Part shown: positions 1 to 5,327 of the stretch, one piece after another
Position numbering within the stretch: position 1 is the stretch's first letter
How the letters are laid out: every line of letters begins with the position of its first letter
NCBI GenBank assembly: GCA_025061245.1
Contig: JANZKD010000079.1
Span: 1 to 7,617 of the forward strand
Length of the DNA stretch: 7,617 nt
Reading direction: 5' to 3'
From: Candidatus Culexmicrobium profundum
GTDB taxonomy: Archaea; Thermoproteota; Methanomethylicia; Culexarchaeales; Culexmicrobiaceae
Program-made: the position numbers and the translations under genes
Notes under the pieces: model-generated
The model's input: only the letters and a program-made list of their open reading frames with translations
What the model was told of the DNA's origin: nothing
Database searches by the model: none

Positions 1-1
1 A

Positions 2-631
2 GGTCCAGTTTATGGAATTATTCTTGGACCATGGTTAGGAGCAATATCAGCATTTCTTGGAGCTATACTTGCATGGTTTCTCCCACCAGGAACTCCAGGA
101 CCCGTAGGATTAGCTATGACTCTATGCCCATTGATGGGAGCATTAGCAGCAGGAGGACTCTCCTCAAAAATGTTCAATAAGAAAGCTTGGATCCTATCTC
201 TAGGAATTATGGCAAGCCTAGTTATAGGATGGTATATAACATGGGTAGGAATGTCAGCTCCACTATATCCAATTATGCATATAGTAGCTCTAATAATTGT
301 CCTCATATTTCAATGGAGAATTTCAGACTTCATTTGGTCTGGAAGCAAAATAAAAAACATAATCGGAGTAGCTCTAGCAAGCTATGTAGGCATAATGGCT
401 GATCATATGACTGGAAATCTAATTTTCATTAACACGTTAGGAATAATCATTTCATGGAAGGGCATTGAAAAATGGCTTGCAAGTCTCGGTCTACCCGACA
501 TACCTGCCCTATTCATGTACATGCTTCCAGTCTCAGCCACTGAAAGAGCCACCATGTTAATAGCTGCAACAATTATAGGTTCAGGATTAACTATGGCATT
601 GAGAAAATCTGGATTAATAGAAATACCTTAA
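2..631 (+). CDS. Multi-pass membrane protein, C-terminal part, ECF-transporter S-component-like (5' truncated)
   Basis: The reading frame is open from the left edge (first full codon at position 2) to TAA at 629-631, giving 210 visible codons; the start lies outside the window. The ATG at 116 is internal, because the codons before it form a hydrophobic, glycine-rich segment (GPVYGIILGPWLGA...) that continues the same protein. About five or six membrane segments are visible, at roughly residues 1-26, 33-53, 60-80, 86-105, 118-145 and 183-203 of the visible part. Small-residue G-x3-G spacing, short loops, an ADHMTGN motif in the fifth segment and a basic C-terminal tail are seen. Regularly spaced glycines in hydrophobic helices recall S components of energy-coupling-factor (vitamin/metal) importers, which bind substrate in the membrane and work with EcfA/A'/T. 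That assignment is by overall character, not a diagnostic motif; it could be another small membrane-protein family. No substrate can be proposed. Confidence 0.55.
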   Translation, partial: GPVYGIILGPWLGAISAFLGAILAWFLPPGTPGPVGLAMTLCPLMGALAAGGLSSKMFNKKAWILSLGIMASLVIGWYITWVGMSAPLYPIMHIVALIIVLIFQWRISDFIWSGSKIKNIIGVALASYVGIMADHMTGNLIFINTLGIIISWKGIEKWLASLGLPDIPALFMYMLPVSATERATMLIAATIIGSGLTMALRKSGLIEIP

Positions 632-677
632 ACATCAATACATGAAACAGCCATATCCTCCACATTTATTTTACAAT

Positions 678-723
678 TTCAACCAATAGCTTATAAGCAA
701 AAATTAATGTTATTAAGGTTGAA
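678..723. promoter_or_regulatory. Nested dyad-symmetry block upstream of the wHTH-kinase gene
   Basis: The outer arms TTCAACC (678-684) and GGTTGAA (717-723) are perfect inverted repeats. Between them lie a perfect 10-bp palindrome, GCTTATAAGC (689-698), and a small inverted repeat, TTAAT-gtt-ATTAA (704-716), which abuts the right outer arm. The block sits just upstream of the probable TATA element (about 734) and about 55-100 bp before the start at 777. A palindromic site beside a gene for a winged-helix protein suggests an autoregulatory operator; that is inference. It could also be part of the 3' end of the upstream transcript, or chance in AT-rich DNA. Confidence 0.35.
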
Positions 724-725
724 TT

Positions 726-746
726 GAAGCTAATTTAATATCTATA
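726..746 (+). promoter_or_regulatory. Probable archaeal promoter (BRE/TATA-like) for the wHTH-kinase gene
   Basis: A purine-rich GAAGC (726-730) precedes TTTAATA (734-740), resembling a BRE plus TATA box. The usual spacing of about 25-27 bp puts transcription start near 762-766, leaving a leader of roughly 11-15 nt before ATG 777. That leader holds only a weak GTGAG (769-773) close to the start codon. A five-codon mini-ORF (ATG at 763) ends in TGA overlapping the ATG at 777 (ATGA); it may be coincidental. The assignment is by eye; AT-rich sequence yields many TATA-like strings. Confidence 0.35.
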
Positions 747-776
747 CCATAACATAACTATAATGCAAGTGAGAAA

Positions 777-2213
777 ATGACTGAAAAAACTGTAAAAATA
801 TGGCCTTGGATAATCCCCCTTCCAATAGAAGAACAACAACATTACAAGGTTTTACTCTCAATATTTAGCTCAAAAATTTCTATTGACATTCTGAGAAATA
901 TAAGATTAAATGAAAAAACCTATCAATCAGAGTTAATTAGAAAACTACCTTATTCAAATAAAACAATACTAGCGAAGTTAAAAGAATTCGTAAATTCAAG
1001 AATACTTGAACAAGGAATCGAAAAACAAGTGAGAGGCAAGAGAAGTTTTTGGGTAAAATGGTATAAACCATCGACATTAGGCAGATGGGTTATCACATTT
1101 TTAACACCACCACATGAGATGCAAATAGAAGAAATAAAGGAAACATTTAAACAACTATTCAAAATGTATGTTGAAAGCATAGCTAAGTTTTGCATACAAC
1201 ATAATGTAAACCTAACAGAATATTATCAAATACTAGAAGAGGAGTATATTACAGAGTACTTAAAACATTTAAGAAAAATTGAAGACAAAATAGAAGTCAC
1301 AGTCTTCGGTTCAGCTGCACTGGACATGATAATAACCTTTGACAGAACGCCAGAAATTGACGAGACAATGCTAGCAAGAAAAATTACAATAAGTGCAGGG
1401 GGATCAGCAGCAAATGTAGCAGTAGGACTGTCCAGATTGGGCATTAAATCAGCTTTCATAGGGAGAATAGGTACTGATGAAGCAAGCAGATTAATATTAA
1501 TGAAACTATCACAAGAAGGAGTGAACGTCTCCCAAGTAAAAATCATTAGAGAAGCAAAGTTACCCAAAGCTGTAATACTGGTAGAAGGAGGAGAAAAAAG
1601 GGTAATAACAATAGCTGACGAAAAAGCATTATCATTAACTTCACCAGACGAAGTTGCATGGGACTATGTAGACATGAGTAAAATAATATACATAGGTGAA
1701 GTTTACATTGAAGTTGCATCAGCCATAGCCTCATATGCTAAAGCTAAAGGAAAAACAGTAATCTATAGAATACTAACTCCATTCGCTGAAATGGGAATAG
1801 AAAAACTGCGAGGAATAATTTCAAACTCAAATCACATCATAATGAACAAAGTTGGATGGAGAAAACTGATAGAGAAATCAGGCAAAAATAAGCTTGGGAA
1901 ACCTTCAGACTTACTGGATCTAGGTGTTGAAAGTGTCATTATCACTAAAGGTAGAGAAGGAGTAGATGTATACATGGGAAATAAGGAAATCAAAATTCCA
2001 CCCTACAAGGTTAAAGCAATAGATACTACAGGTGCAGGCGATGCATTTTCAGTGGGATTAATTTGGGCTATACTAAATGGTTATAACATAGAGAAGGCAG
2101 CCAAAATTGGCAATATTCTAGCAGCTATATCAACAACCAAAATTGGTGCACAGAACAGCATGCCAAAACTTAAAGACGTAGTAGAATTAATTTATAATAA
2201 GCTTAAAAATTAA
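777..2213 (+). CDS. Winged-helix DNA-binding domain fused to PfkB/ribokinase-family carbohydrate kinase
   Basis: This 478-aa protein is about 170 residues longer than a typical PfkB kinase (near 300 aa). Residues about 25-108 look like a winged helix: helix SKISIDILRNI, helix YQSELIRKL, probable recognition helix SNKTILAKLKEFVNSR (60-75), then a basic wing around QVRGKRSFWVKW (84-95). Residues about 113-168 are a charged helical linker. The kinase domain starts near 173 (VTVFGSAALDMI) and has PfkB signature 1 GGSAANVAVGLSRLG (208-222), ITKGREGVDVY (389-399) and signature 2 DTTGAGDAFSVG (416-427) with catalytic base D422. PfkB kinases phosphorylate sugars, nucleosides or related alcohols with ATP; the substrate is not evident. 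At the position where the family normally has N-x-x-E (Mg2+/phosphate site) this protein reads NKVG (357-360), so the Glu is missing. The likely role is a soluble ligand-sensing regulator that may also be a kinase. The start at 777 gives a complete wHTH; no longer in-frame start is supported. It converges on the MFS gene. Confidence 0.85.
   Translation: MTEKTVKIWPWIIPLPIEEQQHYKVLLSIFSSKISIDILRNIRLNEKTYQSELIRKLPYSNKTILAKLKEFVNSRILEQGIEKQVRGKRSFWVKWYKPSTLGRWVITFLTPPHEMQIEEIKETFKQLFKMYVESIAKFCIQHNVNLTEYYQILEEEYITEYLKHLRKIEDKIEVTVFGSAALDMIITFDRTPEIDETMLARKITISAGGSAANVAVGLSRLGIKSAFIGRIGTDEASRLILMKLSQEGVNVSQVKIIREAKLPKAVILVEGGEKRVITIADEKALSLTSPDEVAWDYVDMSKIIYIGEVYIEVASAIASYAKAKGKTVIYRILTPFAEMGIEKLRGIISNSNHIIMNKVGWRKLIEKSGKNKLGKPSDLLDLGVESVIITKGREGVDVYMGNKEIKIPPYKVKAIDTTGAGDAFSVGLIWAILNGYNIEKAAKIGNILAAISTTKIGAQNSMPKLKDVVELIYNKLKN
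2205..2209 (-). terminator. Possible T-run terminator for the MFS transporter transcript
   Basis: Only 17 bp separate the two convergent stop codons (2213 and 2231). On the minus strand the first T-rich run after the MFS stop is TTTTT at 2209-2205, inside the last codons of the kinase gene. Archaeal termination often uses short T-runs without a hairpin, so this is plausible but weak. The two transcripts almost certainly overlap at their 3' ends. Confidence 0.2.
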
Positions 2214-2230
2214 ATTGACAGAGCAGACTT

Positions 2231-3373
2231 TTAGCCACGTGTTTTCATTTTAAATGACAATAGGCATCCGCAAACATATATTATAAAAATAAACAAAATA
2301 AAGAAATCGTAACCAAGCAGATCTATAATTAATCCACCAACTGCAGAACCAAGTGAAGCCCCAATGAAGCCGGTTGTATTACCAATACCTAAAGAGAGGC
2401 CTCTTACTTCTTGCGGCGAAAATTCCACCGTATAGGTTATTATTGGCGCAGTTCCTGCTACACTAATGAAACCAAGAATAGCTATTGGAATTATAATCAC
2501 ACTCTTAGGTGAAAAATGAAGTAACGGAATAACAAGGGAGGCAATAATTAAGGTTAGTATGAAAGTCTTTTTATAACCTATTTTATCATTTAGCAATCCA
2601 CCTACAACTTGACCAAAAAATCCAGCTACAGAAGAAATAAACGTAATTAAGGCTACTTCTTCAATTGTTAACCCTTTTTTAGATGTCAAATACAATGGTA
2701 AAAAAGTGTTGAAACACATAGAACCCATAAGCATTAAAAAGGGCAAGATATAAGCGAGTATTAATGCCCTCCAAGCAGATTTAATTTGAGAAATAGAACC
2801 TAAACCACTACCTCCTCTCTTAGGTTCTTTAGTAAATATGAGAAATAATACTGCCAAAATAAGTCCAGGAAAAGCAGTTATTAAAAAGGCAGCCCTCCAA
2901 CCAAATTTAACTGCCACCATGACACCTATTATTGGAGCTATAGCCGATCCAAGTCTTGAACCAGACATAAAAAATCCAATCGCTCTCCCTCTAAATTTAG
3001 GTTCAAATGCATCTGATAGCATTGATATCATTGGAGAATAAAAGATGCTTGCTGCAAAGCCGAATAGTACTCTTGAAAGGAAAAGATGAGAATAGGTGAT
3101 AGCCATCCCGGTAAATATAGCTGACAGAGAAGAAAATAGAATGCATATGAAAATAATGTTTCTTCTATTAAATTTATCACTTATAAAGCCAGCGGGAAGC
3201 TGTATTGAAGCATAGGCCATAAAAAAGCCAGACATTAACATACCTGCTTCAAAACTGTTGAGCTTTAGTTCTTCTACAATTATAGGCAAGATTGGAGGAA
3301 TCATCATTCTATAAATGTAATTTAAGGTCCACCCCAAGAAACCTAAAAAGAGGAGTGTAAAGTTCTTTTTCAT
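2231..3373 (-). CDS. Major facilitator superfamily (MFS) transporter, 12 TM, substrate unknown
   Basis: This 380-aa protein has the usual length for a 12-helix MFS carrier. It opens with KKNFTLLFLGFLGWTLNYIYR, typical of TM1. The loop 2-3 motif A is GFISDKFNRRNI (62-73), with the conserved Asp and basic residues. A degenerate second copy, GGLLNDKIGYKKT (258-270), opens the C-terminal half, as expected from the internal duplication of the fold. Further MFS-like loop motifs are FRGRAIGF (127-134) and VRGLSLGI (323-330). The cytoplasmic central loop, about 182-202, is rich in Gly/Lys/Ser. It would be a secondary transporter in the cytoplasmic membrane; nothing seen fixes the substrate or coupling ion. 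ATG 3373 is the natural start. No good Shine-Dalgarno precedes it. It lies 73 nt downstream of ftr on the same strand, so read-through from ftr is possible, but the gap also has TATA-like sequence. Confidence 0.88.
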   Translation of the reverse strand: MKKNFTLLFLGFLGWTLNYIYRMMIPPILPIIVEELKLNSFEAGMLMSGFFMAYASIQLPAGFISDKFNRRNIIFICILFSSLSAIFTGMAITYSHLFLSRVLFGFAASIFYSPMISMLSDAFEPKFRGRAIGFFMSGSRLGSAIAPIIGVMVAVKFGWRAAFLITAFPGLILAVLFLIFTKEPKRGGSGLGSISQIKSAWRALILAYILPFLMLMGSMCFNTFLPLYLTSKKGLTIEEVALITFISSVAGFFGQVVGGLLNDKIGYKKTFILTLIIASLVIPLLHFSPKSVIIIPIAILGFISVAGTAPIITYTVEFSPQEVRGLSLGIGNTTGFIGASLGSAVGGLIIDLLGYDFFILFIFIIYVCGCLLSFKMKTRG

Positions 3374-3386
3374 TGGTATTCGCCAT

Positions 3387-3400
3387 TGTGATATAGTTTC
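3387..3400 (-). promoter_or_regulatory. Weak candidate promoter for the MFS gene in the ftr-MFS gap
   Basis: On the minus strand, GAAAC followed by TATATC (within 3400-3390) resembles BRE plus TATA. The TATA centre is about 20 bp from ATG 3373, a little short of the usual 25-27, so the mRNA would begin at or near the start codon (leaderless). This fits the absence of a Shine-Dalgarno. A second AT-rich string, CATAAAATC (3433-3425), lies further upstream, beside the palindrome ATGTACAT (3430-3437). Neither is decisive. Confidence 0.25.
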
Positions 3401-3446
3401 AACTAAATGAAGAAGTATGGGATGATTTTATGTACATTGTATTCAG

Positions 3447-4358
3447 TTACTCTGACATTATTTTTACAGCTTCAGTTGTATACAGCTTATATTTACCTAG
3501 TTTTCCTCCATAGTTAGCTGCAGTAATCTTTCTTACACCTTTAACGGTTGTAGCTGCTAAGATTGCCGCACCCATAGCTTTTAGAACTCTTTTTGCATCC
3601 AATCCATTAATTACAATTTCATATACACAGTTCACTTCTAGAGGAACTTGTGTTTCTGGAACTTTGTCTTTGAGGACAGGACAGAAGAAATGATTTGTTG
3701 TTGCTTTAAGCTTTGGATACTTTAATGAGCCAACCTTAGAGCCTGATCTAACAATACCTCCAGGAAATGGCATAATAACTCCTTTAACTTTCCTTCTAAC
3801 ATTATCAACAGCTTTTTCAGCAGCCTCTAAACCTGACTTAAGGTCTTCAGCTAATATTAATAGATTTCCACCAGCTACAGCCTTAATAACTCCTATTCGC
3901 TCTTCAATAAGAAATTCTCCTTCCATTACAGGTATGCGCCACATCGTTTTACCATAGATTTGATCCTTAACTTCAAAACCATCTCCAAATTTAGATAATG
4001 GACCACCAATGTTCATTAATCGTTTAGCCTTAGGCAAACCGTTAAATACTGCTGTCGTAGGGCAAGTAAGGACACATTGACCAATTCTACCTAAGACTTG
4101 AAACTTTAGCTCAGGGATTGATCGATGATATATTTGTATTAAGGCTCCAGGCCTATTATCTGGAGTTTCTTCGGGAGGAACTAAGCCCTCTATGCCAGCT
4201 TCAGCAGGTGCAGCTATAATTGAACTAGCAAAACCGGTTGCCACTTGGGCTGCAGTTAGAGCCCATTTCTCGTTTATTGCAGTAATTAGTATTCTAGTTG
4301 CATACATTGGGAAAGCCTCAGCAAATGTTTCTTCAACTTCAACACCGTTTATTATCAA
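3447..4358 (-). CDS. ftr: Formylmethanofuran:tetrahydromethanopterin N-formyltransferase
   Basis: Ftr reversibly transfers the formyl group from N-formylmethanofuran to N5 of H4MPT, the second step of the methanofuran/H4MPT C1 branch; it is cytoplasmic and usually a homotetramer. The 303-aa length matches the family (about 297-305). Family signatures include the N-terminus INGVEVEETFAEAF, NRPGALIQIYH (68-78), GQCVLTCPTTAVFNGL (93-108), FPGGIVRSGSKVGS (198-211) and ATTNHFFCP (219-227). The start codon is TTG (complement of CAA at 4356-4358), chosen because it gives the canonical N-terminus and lies 7 nt after GGAGGTG; no in-frame ATG fits. The protein looks intact. It is divergent from mtd-fwdDB-fwdA, which encode adjacent pathway steps, so joint regulation is likely. 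Both the bacterial FhcD and archaeal Ftr share this fold, but F420-type Mtd next door supports the archaeal role. Confidence 0.96.
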   Translation of the reverse strand: MIINGVEVEETFAEAFPMYATRILITAINEKWALTAAQVATGFASSIIAAPAEAGIEGLVPPEETPDNRPGALIQIYHRSIPELKFQVLGRIGQCVLTCPTTAVFNGLPKAKRLMNIGGPLSKFGDGFEVKDQIYGKTMWRIPVMEGEFLIEERIGVIKAVAGGNLLILAEDLKSGLEAAEKAVDNVRRKVKGVIMPFPGGIVRSGSKVGSLKYPKLKATTNHFFCPVLKDKVPETQVPLEVNCVYEIVINGLDAKRVLKAMGAAILAATTVKGVRKITAANYGGKLGKYKLYTTEAVKIMSE

Positions 4359-4365
4359 TTAAATA

Positions 4366-4372
4366 CACCTCC
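4366..4372 (-). promoter_or_regulatory. Shine-Dalgarno site of ftr (sets the TTG start)
   Basis: The minus strand reads GGAGGTG (4372-4366), then a 7-nt spacer TATTTAA and TTG. The strong anti-16S match at ideal spacing is the main reason to accept TTG 4358 as the start of ftr. Confidence 0.8.
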
Positions 4373-4388
4373 ACTGCGATATAATTTC

Positions 4389-4415
4389 GAAAAGCTTTCA
4401 TATTTATACGCTTCA
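4389..4415. promoter_or_regulatory. Divergent promoter region for ftr (-) and mtd-fwdDB-fwdA (+)
   Basis: The 118 bp between the two TTG starts hold one clear TATA-like core: TATTTATA (4401-4408) on the plus strand, TATAAATA on the minus. For ftr, purine-rich AGTGAAGC precedes TATAAATA and predicts a start near 4380, about 8 nt before its Shine-Dalgarno. For mtd, CGAAAA (4389-4394) could be a BRE followed by CTTTCATATTTATA, predicting a start near 4428-4434 and a leader of about 45 nt. The perfect palindrome AAAGCTTT (4391-4398) and AAAGCTTA (4428-4435) flank the core. Whether one element serves both directions, or two overlapping ones do, cannot be told by eye. Confidence 0.5.
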
Positions 4416-4464
4416 CTCGATAATACTAAAGCTTAAATCAATCATACAAATAATAATGCAATGC

Positions 4465-4470
4465 GGAGGG
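4465..4470 (+). promoter_or_regulatory. Shine-Dalgarno site of mtd (decides TTG 4477 over ATG 4456)
   Basis: GGAGGG at 4465-4470 is 6 nt before TTG 4477. It lies downstream of the in-frame ATG 4456, which has no Shine-Dalgarno of its own. The TTG start is therefore preferred; it also fits the Mtd family N-terminus better. Confidence 0.7.
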
Positions 4471-4476
4471 TTTAAC

Positions 4477-5319
4477 TTGGAAAACGCGGTTGTAAGAATA
4501 AGTATAATAAAGATTGGATGCATTGGAAGCGGACCATTGATTGAATACTTACTAGATGAAAGAGCTGATAGAAAAGATATTGACGTACGAGTATTTGGAA
4601 GCGGTTCAAAGCTTGATGAAGTTAGAGCTGAAGACATAGCTAAAAGAGCCTTAGAATATGATGCTGACCTTGTAATTGTAGTCTCACCTAATGCAGCTTT
4701 ACCTGGCCCCACCAAAGTAATTGAATTAGTAAAAGAAAAGAATCTTCCCGTAATTGTTGTAGCTGATGCTCCCACAAAGAAGGTTGCTGACAAGCTTAAG
4801 GAAAAGGGTGTGGGATACATAATTGTCGAAGCAGATTCCATGCTTGGAGCCAGAAGAGAATTTCTTGATCCAATTGAAATGGCAGTATATAATGCAGATT
4901 TAATTAAAGTTTTAGCCATAACTGGTCCACTTCGCATAGTTTATGAAGCTATTGACAAGGTAATAGACGCCATAAAGAAGAATGAAAAACCAGAATTACC
5001 CTTCATAATAGTTAAGAGAGAAAATGCAGTAGTAGCAGCAGGTTTCAATAATCCATACGCCAAGGCAAAGGCGATGGCTGCCTTTGAAATATCAAAACGT
5101 GTAGCTAATCTAACAACCGAAGCATGCTTCAAATTGAAGGAATGGGAAAAATACACCTTACTATGCGCTGTAGCACATGAAATGATGCGTTATGCAGCTA
5201 AAATCGCTGATGAAGCTAGGGAAATAGAAAAATATGGTGATTATCTAGTGAGACGTCCACACTACAAAGATGGCACCATACTGAAAAAGAAAAAGCTTAT
5301 TGAAAAACCAGGAGGTTAA
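4477..5319 (+). CDS. mtd: F420-dependent methylenetetrahydromethanopterin dehydrogenase
   Basis: Mtd catalyses reversible hydride transfer between coenzyme F420 and methylene-/methenyl-H4MPT, in the cytoplasm. It is recognised by N-terminal VVRISIIKIGCIGSGPLIEYLLDERADR-like sequence, DIDVRVFGSGSKL, VSPNAALPGPTK, GYIIVEADSMLGARREFLDPIEMA, NPYAKAKAMAAFEI and AHEMMRYAAKIADEAREIEK, and by the C-terminal KKKKLIEKPGG tail. From TTG 4477 the protein is 280 aa, within the family range (about 276-283). An in-frame ATG at 4456 would add MQCGGFN, but it lacks a Shine-Dalgarno, and GGAGGG inside that extension points to TTG. It is intact. It is the first gene of a rightward operon; the fwdDB start follows its stop by 8 nt, and that gene's ribosome site overlaps the last mtd codons (Pro-Gly-Gly). 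This is the F420 enzyme, not the H2-dependent Hmd or bacterial NAD(P)-dependent MtdB. Mch, which links Ftr to Mtd, is not in the window. Confidence 0.95.
   Translation: MENAVVRISIIKIGCIGSGPLIEYLLDERADRKDIDVRVFGSGSKLDEVRAEDIAKRALEYDADLVIVVSPNAALPGPTKVIELVKEKNLPVIVVADAPTKKVADKLKEKGVGYIIVEADSMLGARREFLDPIEMAVYNADLIKVLAITGPLRIVYEAIDKVIDAIKKNEKPELPFIIVKRENAVVAAGFNNPYAKAKAMAAFEISKRVANLTTEACFKLKEWEKYTLLCAVAHEMMRYAAKIADEAREIEKYGDYLVRRPHYKDGTILKKKKLIEKPGG
5311..5316 (+). promoter_or_regulatory. Shine-Dalgarno site of the fwdD-fwdB fusion, inside the end of mtd
   Basis: GGAGGT encodes the final Gly-Gly of Mtd and lies 11 nt before ATG 5328. The overlap implies translation tied to mtd on one polycistronic mRNA. 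Confidence 0.65.
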
Positions 5320-5327
5320 ACTACATC

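Noticed and set aside
10..306. 98-aa minus-strand frame opposite the first membrane protein
   Set aside because: It is antisense to a convincing membrane-protein frame, and its Ile/Pro/Arg-rich translation is a composition artefact.
116..631. ATG at 116 as the start of the first membrane protein
   Set aside because: The frame is open to the left edge and the upstream codons encode a further hydrophobic glycine-rich helix typical of the same protein, so the gene is simply cut by the window.
763..780. Five-codon ORF (ATG CAA GTG AGA AAA TGA) as a regulatory leader peptide
   Set aside because: It overlaps the kinase start as ATGA and sits near the predicted transcription start, but five codons arise easily by chance and no Shine-Dalgarno precedes it.
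4391..4435. AAGCTT repeats as a specific regulatory element across the window
   Set aside because: AAGCTT recurs inside many coding regions as Lys-Leu or similar codons (for example near 1898, 2200, 4793, 5292 and 7052), so its presence in the promoter gap is only weak evidence of a special site.
4456..4476. ATG 4456 as the start of mtd
   Set aside because: It has no Shine-Dalgarno, adds residues not typical of Mtd, and contains the GGAGGG that serves TTG 4477. It remains possible but is less likely.
4413..4937. 174-aa minus-strand open frame opposite mtd
   Set aside because: It lies antisense to a strongly recognised Mtd; the translation is Ser/Thr/Leu-rich without family features, as expected for a shadow frame.
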